Assembly: GCA_910579425.1 (NCBI GenBank)
Contig: CAJTVL010000009.1
Span: 1 to 64,000, forward strand
Direction of reading: 5' to 3'
DNA length: 64,000 bases
Source of the DNA: an uncultured Lachnospiraceae bacterium
GTDB lineage: Bacteria > Bacillota > Clostridia > Lachnospirales > Lachnospiraceae
Shown: positions 1 through 8,252 of the stretch, in pieces
Position numbering within the stretch: position 1 is the first letter of the stretch
How the letters are laid out: every line of letters begins with the position of its first letter
Notes under the pieces: generated by a model
The model's input: the letters and a program-made list of their open reading frames with translations, nothing else
What the model was told of the DNA's origin: nothing
The model's database searches: none
Position numbers and translations under genes: made by a program

Positions 1-43
1 ATTTAGTGTTTATGGGAGGTTAAGCCTAAAATCATTAGCCTCG

Positions 44-1054
44 TTATAATTTTTTTGCGGAATTCAGGTTATAATTGTCCGCATGGTTGTCATATCCAAA
101 GTTGGCAAACACGGTTCCGCCCACACAGATTTCCTTGGTATCATCCTCTGACTGGTAAGCAAAGTTTTCTGCGGTCACATAACCCTTTCTATACCACTCG
201 TTGACCTTTTTGTAATAATCCAGCAGCCCGTCCTGGCGCAGCCACCATTTCAGAGTTCCGTCCTCCGCCTCATAATATCCACCGTTTTTCAATCCCATCT
301 GTTGCAACAACCAACTGAACTTATGAGCAGAGTTGAAGGAGCATACTGTATAGTCCGGATAAGCCTGCGCTACCTTCTCAAACGCCGCATCCAGATCCTC
401 CAGGGTGTTAAAGGTGATTCCCAGTTCCTGCGCAATGTCTGCCCGATACATAAAACCGGGACCCTCTGTCAGGATCTTGTCATATTTCTCATAATCATAG
501 GCGGGAGAAAATCCGCAGCCAATGGTGTAATAATGCCCGTCCGGAGCCTGATTTACAAACTGCAATACCGGGTCAACCTCAAAATCCACATCCGGATAGG
601 TCTCATGGAGCTCATCTAATGGATAGCTCACCTGGGAATCCGCCATGTACTGATATCTGTAGGAGCAGACGATGTCCGTCATATCCCCGGAGGCCACCAT
701 CAGCGCAAGCTGATTATCGTCCGCCGCCCGGATCACCTCGATGTTTACGCCAAGCCTCTTTGAAAATTCCTCCGGCACGGCTCCCTCCCATTTGTCGTAG
801 GGCCACCATGTCTCATCCACAAAGATGGTCAATGTGGGGGCATCGCTCAAATCTGTCTCCGCGCTCTCTCCTGCATCTGCTTCCTGATTTTCCCGGGCCT
901 GCTCTGTGGTATCTGCGGAAGTATCCTTAGATGTCTCTGCCAGGGCGTCGCTTCCTCCCTCTTTCTGATTCGCGCCCTGTCCCCCGCCACAGGCCGCTGT
1001 GGAAACCGTCATTGCCAGCACCAGCAAAATTGCCGTTACTTTCTTCATTTTCAT
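44..1054 (-). CDS. sugar ABC transporter solute-binding lipoprotein, probably truncated
   Basis: Extracytoplasmic binding protein of an LplA-type carbohydrate importer, expected to be lipid-anchored outside the membrane. The 336-residue product has a signal peptide ending in a lipobox (VSTAACGGG, Cys at about 22), then a low-complexity Ser/Glu/Asp/Thr linker, then a type-1 binding fold that ends abruptly. Family members usually have about 500-560 residues, so roughly a third of the C-terminus is missing. The stop follows a run of seven A on the coding strand (50-56), a typical frameshift site, but both other frames also stop within the last 43 bases of the window. The start has a good AGGAGG site. 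It is the third gene of an operon after the two permeases. The binding-protein call is firm; whether the protein still works is doubtful. Confidence 0.8.
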   Translation of the reverse strand: MKMKKVTAILLVLAMTVSTAACGGGQGANQKEGGSDALAETSKDTSADTTEQARENQEADAGESAETDLSDAPTLTIFVDETWWPYDKWEGAVPEEFSKRLGVNIEVIRAADDNQLALMVASGDMTDIVCSYRYQYMADSQVSYPLDELHETYPDVDFEVDPVLQFVNQAPDGHYYTIGCGFSPAYDYEKYDKILTEGPGFMYRADIAQELGITFNTLEDLDAAFEKVAQAYPDYTVCSFNSAHKFSWLLQQMGLKNGGYYEAEDGTLKWWLRQDGLLDYYKKVNEWYRKGYVTAENFAYQSEDDTKEICVGGTVFANFGYDNHADNYNLNSAKKL

Positions 1055-1125
1055 ACTTCTTCCTCCTACTTATCGTTTTATAATTACAAACCGGAACACT
1101 ATCCGGCGAACTACCAAAAAACAAT

Positions 1126-2007
1126 CTATTCTTTCACTGCCCCGATCATCATGCCCTGCACGAAGTATTTTTGCAGGAAAGGATAGACACACATGATGGG
1201 AAGCATGGAAACCGCCATAGCTGTGGCCTGCACCGTAAAGGATGTGGCAGTGTTTGCCTGTGAGAGCTGGCCCGCGGCTTCCGTGTTGGCCGTCGCAAGA
1301 TTCTGATTGATCACGGTCATCATCTTAAAGGCCATGGTATGCAGATTCGCATCCCTCACATAGTAGGCGGAATCCAGCCAGCTATTCCACTGTCCCACTG
1401 CGGAGAACAGGGCGAGGGTTGCCAGAAAAGGCTTGGAAACCGGAAGCACCACCTTTGTCAGAACCTTGATCTCCCTGGCCCCGTCTATTCTTGCCGCCTC
1501 AATCATGGACTCCGGTATGGCGCCAAAGAAATTGATACCGGTCATCACGAAAAAGGCGTCCACCATTCCCGGAATCACATACACCCAAAAGCTGTTTAAC
1601 AGGCCCAGGTTCCTCAACAGAATATAAAAAGGGATCAATCCGCCCGAAAAATACATGGTAAATACCACCAGAAAGCGATAGCCTTTTTTAAACATCAGGT
1701 TATTTCTGGACAGGGCATAGCTGAACATACTGGTAAAGCTCACACGCAATGCCGTCCCTGCGATCGTCCTTGACAGGGAGACCAAAAAAGCATGCCGCCA
1801 GTCTCCGTCCTTCAAAAACAGCTCATAATTTGCCAAAGAAAACTTCCTGGGCCAGAGATAAACCCCGCCTTTCATCAGATCCAGCCCATCGTTAAAGGAA
1901 CAGATAATGGTATAATAAAAGGGATACAGAGTGACAATCCCTACCAATCCCAGAAGAAGATAGACTGCCACATCCACCGCTTTGTCTTCGCTGAATTTTC
2001 TTTTCAT
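1126..2007 (-). CDS. sugar ABC transporter permease, LplC/MalG type
   Basis: Inner-membrane permease subunit of a carbohydrate importer (binding-protein-dependent transport superfamily). The 293-residue protein has about six hydrophobic segments and the cytoplasmic EAA loop EAARIDGAREIKVLTKVVLP, which contacts the ATPase. It ends in the family-typical MMIGAVKE. The start is supported by GGAAGGGGG just upstream. It follows the LplB-like permease by 15 bases and precedes the binding protein. No ATPase gene is present, as is usual for this subfamily, which shares an MsmK-type ATPase encoded elsewhere. The substrate cannot be read from the sequence; the fucosidase remnant beyond 6625 hints at fucosylated glycans. 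Confidence 0.92.
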   Translation of the reverse strand: MKRKFSEDKAVDVAVYLLLGLVGIVTLYPFYYTIICSFNDGLDLMKGGVYLWPRKFSLANYELFLKDGDWRHAFLVSLSRTIAGTALRVSFTSMFSYALSRNNLMFKKGYRFLVVFTMYFSGGLIPFYILLRNLGLLNSFWVYVIPGMVDAFFVMTGINFFGAIPESMIEAARIDGAREIKVLTKVVLPVSKPFLATLALFSAVGQWNSWLDSAYYVRDANLHTMAFKMMTVINQNLATANTEAAGQLSQANTATSFTVQATAMAVSMLPIMCVYPFLQKYFVQGMMIGAVKE

Positions 2008-2022
2008 GTTCAGTCCCCCTTC

Positions 2023-2979
2023 CTAAAACAGGCCTTCGCCGGATACTTTTTTGGCTACCTTATTGCTGATAATCACAAGCAGAATGGAGATCATGGACTG
2101 CACCAGATCCACCGCCGTGGCGTAGGAGAAACGTCCCTGAGCCATTCCCATCTTGAAAGCATAGGTCTGAATGATTTCCGAGGTGGCATTGTTGACCGTA
2201 TTTCCCATCAAAAACGACTGCTCAAAGTTTGACCCTACCATACCGCCGCCGAGAAAACTCCCAATAGAGAGAATCAACACGGTGACTATGGAGCCCTTAA
2301 TCCCCGGCAACGTAATATGCCAGATCCGTTTCAGCCTCCCTGCGCCGTCTATACTGGCCGCCTCATATAAGGTACTGTCTATCCCAGAGATCGCCGCAAG
2401 GAAGATGATGGCCCACCAGCCGGAGCTCTTCCAGATGGAAAGCGCCACCGACAACCCCCAGAAAAGATCCGGATCCGTCAGAAACGGGATTCCCTTTTCC
2501 AAAATTCCCAGCTTCACCATCAACTGATTGAGCGCACCGCTGTTCTGAGCAAGCAGAGCATTGCTGATTCCGTAAACCAATACCCAGGATACAAAATTAG
2601 GAAGATAGCTGGCCGTCTGTATCAGCCTCTTGAAAGGATTGCAGCGGCATTCCGATATGAGAATCGCCAGCAAAATGGGAACCGGAAAGGCAAATATCAT
2701 CTTAAGCGTACTGAGCGCGATGGTGTTGCGCAGTAATTCGCCAAACCGGTAATCCGTAAAAAACTCCTTGAAGTATTTAAGCCCCACCCAATCGCTGCTG
2801 AAAATCCCCGCCACGCCCGACGTGAGCTTGTAGGATTTAAACGCGATAATGATACCAAACATGGGAAGAATGGAAAAAACAAGAAGATAGATCACTCCGG
2901 TGAGGGCAAATGCCTGGAGCTCTATCTGCCTTCCAAATTTCCGAAATCCCTTTCTCATCGCAACCTTTTTTTCTGTCAT
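2023..2979 (-). CDS. sugar ABC transporter permease, LplB type
   Basis: Partner permease of the preceding importer. The product of about 318 residues has an N-terminal cytoplasmic stretch, about six membrane segments and an EAA loop (EAASIDGAGRLKRIWHITLP). The frame is open from 3000, but the ATG at 2979 is preferred: it follows CAGGGGGTACGGCAG, and the likely -10 box at 3016-3021 leaves little leader for the earlier codon. It is the first gene of the permease/permease/binding-protein operon and is divergent from the sensor kinase at 3364. Confidence 0.9.
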   Translation of the reverse strand: MTEKKVAMRKGFRKFGRQIELQAFALTGVIYLLVFSILPMFGIIIAFKSYKLTSGVAGIFSSDWVGLKYFKEFFTDYRFGELLRNTIALSTLKMIFAFPVPILLAILISECRCNPFKRLIQTASYLPNFVSWVLVYGISNALLAQNSGALNQLMVKLGILEKGIPFLTDPDLFWGLSVALSIWKSSGWWAIIFLAAISGIDSTLYEAASIDGAGRLKRIWHITLPGIKGSIVTVLILSIGSFLGGGMVGSNFEQSFLMGNTVNNATSEIIQTYAFKMGMAQGRFSYATAVDLVQSMISILLVIISNKVAKKVSGEGLF

Positions 2980-3015
2980 CTGCCGTACCCCCTGGATCAA
3001 GTGATTGTTTTGTTT

Positions 3016-3021
3016 ATTATA
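3016..3021 (-). promoter_or_regulatory. probable extended -10 promoter of the first ABC operon
   Basis: On the minus strand the sequence reads TGTTATAAT, a perfect -10 hexamer with a TGn extension, about 35 bases before the preferred lplB-like start. No convincing -35 box lies 16-18 bases upstream. That fits an activator-dependent promoter, and the AraC-type regulator encoded divergently is the obvious candidate (inference). Confidence 0.5.
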
Positions 3022-3269
3022 ACATTACATTTTCTCTCCGGAATACAGCAGGTTTTTTGTGCAAAATATACACAAATTCTTATTTTTCCTCTTTTTATGC
3101 GCTTTCTTTGGTTTTTCTCTTATTCTTTCGTCCATTTCGGGACGTCTTTCCTCTGCCTGTCTTTCTGTAATCCAAAAATAGTACACATTCCCCCAAAAAA
3201 TTTACACTCCTTTTTCCTCTATTCTTTCTTGCCTTTTTTCTTCTCATCAACGATAATAAAGCTGGCAAG

Positions 3270-3301
3270 CAGCTTGGCTGACAAACAGCTTGGCTGACGA
3301 G
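3270..3301. repeat. tandem 16-bp repeat upstream of sensor kinase gene
   Basis: Two adjacent 16-base units beginning CAGCTTGGCTGAC (3270-3285 and 3286-3301) differ only in their last bases. A third, partial and diverged unit begins at 3302. They lie 60-90 bases before the kinase start. Direct repeats of this period could be paired half-sites for an AraC-type regulator, or simple slippage. Confidence 0.6.
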
Positions 3302-3363
3302 CAGCCTTTCCGCTGGCTGTAGAGCATTGTGCCTTACCCAAACCCTGTAAAAAGGAGCCCGCT

Positions 3364-5121
3364 ATGTCCATCCATATTACCAAGCTCCAAACCCGCTTTT
3401 TTATATGTTATTTTCTGGCAATCTTCATTCCTATTCTGCTCCTGAGCGGCATTATCTACCACTATCACTATGACCAGCGCACCAAGGAATATTTGAATGA
3501 AAAAGAAAATTCCCTGATCGTCGAGCAGAATTACTTAAATCACCAGTTAGAGAGCGCCCGGAATTACTTCAACCAGCTAAAATCCAACTATGAGCTTTTA
3601 AAACTCCTGAAAGGTTTTTATTCCTCCGAGCGGGAAATTGTCTACGCCTACAACAGTCAGATTTATAGCCTGATCTCTGGAATCTATCTTTACGATCATA
3701 ACCTGCACGATATAACCATTTATACCGGCCAGCAGAGAGCCTCTGAGATCTTGCGTTTCTTTGCCCCCATGTCCGATTTTCCCTTATCTGAGGAAACTTT
3801 TACCTATCTTGTTGACGGCTTCTGGTGCCAGGATGAAAAGACAGGAAATGCGACCTTTTCTTTTTATGTTGGCTTTTCCAATCCTCCCATGACAGTTTTC
3901 CCCGGCATTGTCTGTCTTACCTACAACAGCAGCATTTTTGATACCTATGCTGAGGGAAATCCGGACTGCGCCGTCTATGTTTATCTGAATCAGGAGCCTT
4001 TATACGAATACAACACCGCCTCCTCCGATTCCGCCTACCTGGCACAGTACAAAGAGCGTATTTTCACGGCAAACAAGACTGGCACTCCTCTGATCATTCC
4101 CGATGCGGATAATCGGTGTGTAATCAGCAGTATTGCCCTGGAAGAGGGGACTTTCCAGGTGATCAAAATCACACCGGAGAGAGGCTCTATTTTTTCTTAC
4201 CGCCCGTTTCACATCAGTCTTCTTGTCACCGTTTTGATCATGTCTGTCGCCAGTATCCTTATGTTTGTGCTGATCCTGCTGCCTTTCCAGAACATCGTCC
4301 GTCTCTCGGAGCATATGAACAGCCAACAGCGTCACACCCTTTCCCCTTATACGGGCAAGCTCACCAGGGATGAAACCGGAGACCTGATTCTGTCCTTTAA
4401 CCAGATGGCTGAGAGAATCAACGAGCTCTCATTAAATCTTTTAAATAATGAAATTCAGCTTAAAAACGCCCAGATAGAAACCCTCCAGACTCAGCTCAAT
4501 CCCCATTTCTTTTACGGAACCTTAGAGAGCATCCGCATGATCGCAGAGGCCGACGGGCAGGAGCTGATTGCGGATATCGCCTATTCCTTCGGAAATCTGA
4601 TGCGCTACTGTCTCTCCCGGGAATATCTGACCCCTGTGAGCAAAGAAATTGAGATGACAAGACAGTACGTGTCCATTCAGGAGAAGAGGCTTGGAAACCG
4701 CTTTGACATCCGCTGGGACGTATGTATGCCGGATGAGAAATGGCGATGTCCGAAATTTGTACTGTTCAGCATGGTGGAAAATGTGTTCTCCCACAATGTG
4801 AGCAAATGCAGAAGCTTTATCCATATCACCGTCAGCATCAGGGAAGAAAAGGATGACCTGACCTTTACGGTGACAAATACAGGCCCCGGCGTTGCCCCAG
4901 ATCGTCTGGAAGAATTGCACGACCTTTTGGAACACCCGGAAAAGAGAGGCTCTTTTACAAGTGAAAACAACGGACGCAGCATTTTCAATATCAGTGACCG
5001 GTTAAAGCTTTTTTACGGGGAAGATTACCGCTTTACCATAGAGAGCACGGAAAATATGCTCACTACCTGTAGCGTGCGTATCCACAAACAGTTTATTCAT
5101 TTCATGGAAGAGGGAATGTGA
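3364..5121 (+). CDS. sensor histidine kinase, YesM type
   Basis: Membrane sensor kinase of a two-component system for carbohydrate uptake. The 585 residues comprise an N-terminal membrane segment (about 12-32), an extracellular sensing region, a second membrane segment (about 283-306), a HAMP linker, and a His_kinase domain (PF06580 type) with the phospho-acceptor motif LNPHFFYGTLESI (His381). A HATPase_c domain follows (NVFSHNVSK, TNTGPGV). The second half of the ATP-binding domain looks slightly divergent but complete. AAGGAG precedes the ATG. The gene is followed at once by its regulator and is divergent from the transporter it probably controls. Confidence 0.93.
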   Translation: MSIHITKLQTRFFICYFLAIFIPILLLSGIIYHYHYDQRTKEYLNEKENSLIVEQNYLNHQLESARNYFNQLKSNYELLKLLKGFYSSEREIVYAYNSQIYSLISGIYLYDHNLHDITIYTGQQRASEILRFFAPMSDFPLSEETFTYLVDGFWCQDEKTGNATFSFYVGFSNPPMTVFPGIVCLTYNSSIFDTYAEGNPDCAVYVYLNQEPLYEYNTASSDSAYLAQYKERIFTANKTGTPLIIPDADNRCVISSIALEEGTFQVIKITPERGSIFSYRPFHISLLVTVLIMSVASILMFVLILLPFQNIVRLSEHMNSQQRHTLSPYTGKLTRDETGDLILSFNQMAERINELSLNLLNNEIQLKNAQIETLQTQLNPHFFYGTLESIRMIAEADGQELIADIAYSFGNLMRYCLSREYLTPVSKEIEMTRQYVSIQEKRLGNRFDIRWDVCMPDEKWRCPKFVLFSMVENVFSHNVSKCRSFIHITVSIREEKDDLTFTVTNTGPGVAPDRLEELHDLLEHPEKRGSFTSENNGRSIFNISDRLKLFYGEDYRFTIESTENMLTTCSVRIHKQFIHFMEEGM

Positions 5122-5123
5122 GT

Positions 5124-6611
5124 ATGAAATTAAAAGTATTGTTAGTCGATGATGAATACATTGTCCTAAAAGGACTGGAGATTATGCTCCAAAATCAAAA
5201 AGAAACGCCCCTGGAGATTGTAACCGCCATGGACGCCATAGACGCTATGGACAAGATCGACCGCTGGTATCCTGATGTGATCATTGCAGATATCAATATG
5301 CCGGAGATCGACGGCCTGTCCATGCTGGAACAGATCGCCCAAAGCCATCCCCTGTGCCGTTTTATCATTGTCAGCGGCTATGAGGATCAGGCTTATCTGA
5401 TGCGCGCCTTAAAGCTCCATGTGGCGGATTACCTGACCAAACCGGTGGATAAAGGCTATCTGATCCGGCGTCTGAATGAAATCTATGAAGAGCTGCTGAA
5501 CCAGCGACGCAATACGCTCCTGAAAATCCAGATGATGCTTTTCCAAAGCCGGGACACTTCTTCCGTCTGTCCATCACATGCAATAGAAAAGGTAAACCTG
5601 CTTTTTCCCGACCCTTTTTTCGCCCTCTGCTGTCTTCCCCTCTCATCCCGTGACGCAGAGTCAAAAAAAGAGCAGGTTTCCGCCTATTTTGGCTCCTGCC
5701 ATATTTTTCCCCAGAATAACTGGAGCGTCTTTTTGCTCAACTACTGTGCCCGAATCCAGGAAAAAGAAATCCGCGCCATTTTCGGGGAAATTTTTCCTGG
5801 CATGGACTGCGGAATTTCTCTCTTTACCAATGAGGAAAAAGCCCCTTTCTCTCTTCCGTACTTCTCCCTCTATTTACAGGAATCTCTCTGCAATCTGATT
5901 CTTTCCCTCCTGCCTGTAAATACCGGGCTTAAGGAAAATACGGCCTCCCGGATCGCCCTGCGCACCTTAAAGCCTGCCATCCGGGTGTTAATGTTTGAGT
6001 GCGATATCTCAGACTATATCAGCAATGCCTGCGATCCCTGCAAAGATTCCTTTGGGAACTTTCTTCTCATATTTACGGAATCCCTGGCGGCTTACACTCT
6101 GACCGCAGGAATCTGCCTGCCCACTGACACTATCTTGCAGCTCTACCACTCCCAGTCCGAAACTGCCAACGACAGGCGTTCTATGGCCTCTTTTCTGGAA
6201 AAAACCTTAAATTTCTGGTACGATTCCTTCACGCCCACAGAACACGCCGCTTATTCCTCTAAGATCGCCACTGCCTGCGAATATATGAATGCCCACTATA
6301 CGGAAGATATCTCCCTGGAACAGACAGCGGAATTTGTTTCCATCAATCCCAGTTATTTAAGCTATATCTTTAAGAAGGAAACAGGCGCCACCTTTTTGCA
6401 GTACCTTACCAATATCCGGCTACAAAAGGCCTGCGAACTGATGCTCTCAGATCCAGGCCTGTCACTGGAAAGTGTAAGCGCCAGAACCGGCTATCACTCC
6501 GCCTCCTATTTTCATAAAATTTTCCGTTCCAAATTCGGCGTCAGCCCCAGACAATGGCTTCTGAGGGAACAAAAACAGACTTTTACCCCCCCCCAGAGCC
6601 CTGAACCGTAA
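5124..6611 (+). CDS. response regulator with AraC-type DNA-binding domain, YesN type
   Basis: Cytoplasmic transcription regulator paired with the kinase just upstream. A receiver domain (about 1-120; phospho-acceptor Asp in IADINMPEIDG, acidic pair VDDEY, Lys in LTKPVDKG) is followed by a long middle region and a C-terminal AraC-type double helix-turn-helix (about 390-490; SYLSYIFKKETG and ASYFHKIFRSKFGVSPRQW). A GTG at 5118 would overlap the kinase stop, but GAAGAGGG is only 3 bases from it and 9 bases from the ATG at 5124, so the ATG is preferred. Likely target: the divergent ABC operon. Confidence 0.92.
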   Translation: MKLKVLLVDDEYIVLKGLEIMLQNQKETPLEIVTAMDAIDAMDKIDRWYPDVIIADINMPEIDGLSMLEQIAQSHPLCRFIIVSGYEDQAYLMRALKLHVADYLTKPVDKGYLIRRLNEIYEELLNQRRNTLLKIQMMLFQSRDTSSVCPSHAIEKVNLLFPDPFFALCCLPLSSRDAESKKEQVSAYFGSCHIFPQNNWSVFLLNYCARIQEKEIRAIFGEIFPGMDCGISLFTNEEKAPFSLPYFSLYLQESLCNLILSLLPVNTGLKENTASRIALRTLKPAIRVLMFECDISDYISNACDPCKDSFGNFLLIFTESLAAYTLTAGICLPTDTILQLYHSQSETANDRRSMASFLEKTLNFWYDSFTPTEHAAYSSKIATACEYMNAHYTEDISLEQTAEFVSINPSYLSYIFKKETGATFLQYLTNIRLQKACELMLSDPGLSLESVSARTGYHSASYFHKIFRSKFGVSPRQWLLREQKQTFTPPQSPEP

Positions 6612-6624
6612 TGATGCTGCCCCT

Positions 6625-6999
6625 CTAATCCACCTTAATTTTATACACAACGGAATGCGCGCTCCTGAACCCGGTCTTTATGTGCAGTCCCTTTTCATCC
6701 CGGCTCCAATCCGGCGCATCGCCATCTCCAAGAACCGCAATACTTCTGATGTCCATGGAAGTTTGCCTGTTTGGAAGCGTCCTGCTCTCCCAGGGACACG
6801 ATACAGTATTCCCCGCTTTCACTGCACTTCAAGGCAGTGGCATAGAGATACCCCGCTTTCATGGTAAAACGGAAATCCCCGGAGGTAAAGTTCTTTTTGA
6901 TGCCGTCAGAGAATTGCCCTTCCACGATCCTCGCAGGCCCTTCCCCGTATTTCCTCCAGGTCTTCGTTCCGCAGATCGCCTCGCCCATCTCATTACAAC
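6625..6999 (-). pseudogene. C-terminal remnant of GH29 alpha-L-fucosidase, frameshifted
   Basis: Two overlapping minus-strand frames together rebuild the end of a GH29 alpha-L-fucosidase. The upstream frame carries the family signature MGEAICGTKTWRKYGEGP followed by FTSGDFRFTMKAGYLYATAL and SLGEQDASKQANFHG. At about 6752-6760 the reading switches frame to DIRSIAVLGDGDAPDW and continues to the natural end KIKVD. The N-terminal catalytic barrel is absent: upstream of about 6999 the sequence no longer resembles the family. So this is a 5'-deleted gene with one frameshift, convergent with the regulator and only 13 bases after its stop. It suggests that the neighbouring transporter once handled fucosylated glycans. 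Confidence 0.75.
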
Positions 7000-7058
7000 T
7001 CTCGCACTCCTTTAGTGAATTATGATATCCTATATCATAGTTCACTATTTGTGTGCTC

Positions 7059-7445
7059 TCAACATCCGCCCGCTGAATAAACCTTATAAATCTGCTCCGC
7101 ATCGTAGCTGCCGACCTGCTGCTGGGCGGCTATCACTCTCTCGATCTCCACAAGCTCCTCCTCCAGTTCATCGGCTATGACTGCCGCAGGTTTATTTTTC
7201 TGAAGCTTTTTACAAACAGGTTTTATTAAGTAGTTTATTTGCCCCTCCATTACTCCTTCCAGCTTCATATCCACAAATGCCTTGCACATATCATATTTCT
7301 TTTCTTCATTTTCCATCACTTCAGCAGGCTCCAATTCCTCTTGCCTTACTATCTGTCTGCCCCTAAAAAGAGCGCCGTTTATCTGGTCGGCAAATCTGCT
7401 GTTATCGTCCAGATAATCAAAGTGATATTCATCCAATTTTCCCAT
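7059..7445 (-). pseudogene. Rpn/PD-(D/E)XK family gene with internal deletion
   Basis: The 128-residue frame begins like Rpn-family recombination-promoting nuclease/putative transposase proteins of Clostridia (MGKLDEYHFDYL, DNSRFADQINGALFRG) and has a strong GGGAGG site. From about residue 45 it jumps to what looks like the family's C-terminal helical tail (MCKAFVDMKLEGVMEG). The nuclease core of about 200 residues is missing although the frame is kept. The last residues run into the junction with the fucosidase remnant. Treated as a remnant; a short translated product cannot be excluded. Confidence 0.55.
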
Positions 7446-7754
7446 TTGTCATTCCTCCCTTATTTTATTGATACTTGAAAATGTCTGCGAAACCTGACGT
7501 CCATTGCTTTCCATATAAGGGATTCTTTGAGAAATAGATGATTTGTCACAGATGAGATATCAGAACTGTAGATTCCCAGATATGTTTGAAATTATGATAG
7601 CACAATACGTTCTATATTGTAAAGCCCTTTTTTACAGGCCACAGGCTTTGCCCTCCTTCGGCCCATTACAGACCATTCTCCCAGTCATCCTTTAAGGACT
7701 GAAGGATGCCGACCCGTAAAGTAGTAAAAATATAGGCTGACAATACTATACATA
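7446..7754. other. intergenic region, no gene recognised
   Basis: About 309 bases of AT-rich sequence between the Rpn-type remnant and the zinc-ribbon gene. No open frame with a ribosome site, no tRNA-like fold and no convincing hairpin terminator was found. It probably contains the promoter of the minus-strand remnant. Confidence 0.4.
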
Positions 7755-8168
7755 ATGAAAAGGATTAATCAAGCTAAAACTAAAAATTTCATGAATTCTG
7801 ATGCGTGTTCACATATGCAAAGCCGGGACTTGCCGAAAGAAGAAATTATCAAATGCTTTCATTGTGGAAACGAAACCCTGATGGCCCAGAAAGGTGAATA
7901 TTGTTGGGGCTCCCGCGATATTGAGTATGAAAATTTCGGTTTTTCTTATAAATATGAGTTATTCGCCTGCCCCGTTTGCCACAAGGTTACATTGCGCGAA
8001 ACTTATAGCGATAAACAGTATGATGGGCTTTTGTTAGATAATATTGAAGATTGGGACGATTTGATTGCCCTGCTTGAAGCAAAAGAATATGATGAGACTT
8101 TAGCCTTAGCTCAAAGGAAACGCGCCAAAAACCAAAACAAATTGGAATCGCCAACTGGAAATAATTAG
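7755..8168 (+). CDS. small zinc-ribbon protein of unknown function
   Basis: A 137-residue protein with two Cys pairs spaced like a zinc ribbon: CFHCGNET at about 35-42 and CPVCHKVT at about 76-83. Aromatic residues lie between them (YCWGSRDIEYENFGFSYKYE). The layout recalls the N-terminal ribbon found ahead of DUF4145-type domains, but the expected following domain is absent, so it may be a shortened copy. The C-terminus is charged and lysine-rich. No clear ribosome site precedes the ATG, and an internal ATG about 13 codons later is possible. It stands alone between remnants; function unknown. Confidence 0.55.
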   Translation: MKRINQAKTKNFMNSDACSHMQSRDLPKEEIIKCFHCGNETLMAQKGEYCWGSRDIEYENFGFSYKYELFACPVCHKVTLRETYSDKQYDGLLLDNIEDWDDLIALLEAKEYDETLALAQRKRAKNQNKLESPTGNN

Positions 8169-8180
8169 CCCCGCACGAAA

Positions 8181-8217
8181 GACTGCCTGTCTGCCGTAAA
8201 TCGACAGACAGGCAGTC
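8181..8217. terminator. perfect 13-bp inverted repeat between convergent genes
   Basis: GACTGCCTGTCTG at 8181-8193 is exactly complementary to 8205-8217, with an 11-base loop. It lies between the zinc-ribbon gene (plus) and the ABC-class ATPase gene (minus). The flanking T run is weak on both strands, so it is a terminator-like hairpin rather than a textbook intrinsic terminator. Confidence 0.55.
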
Positions 8218-8252
8218 CGACCTGCGAACTGCCCTTGCCCTTACAGAAAAGT

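Larger units (their letters stand above)
3001..3363. other. divergent intergenic region between ABC operon and kinase/regulator operon
   Basis: This 363-base non-coding spacer is rich in T on the plus strand. It holds the minus-strand -10 element at 3016-3021 and, near the kinase side, a tandem 16-base repeat at 3270-3301. Short open frames here lack ribosome sites and are not believed. It is the likely control region for both operons. Confidence 0.5.

Noticed and set aside
3270..3320. Short repeats as a possible CRISPR array
   Set aside because: Units are contiguous with no spacers, there are only two good copies, and no cas genes occur in the window.
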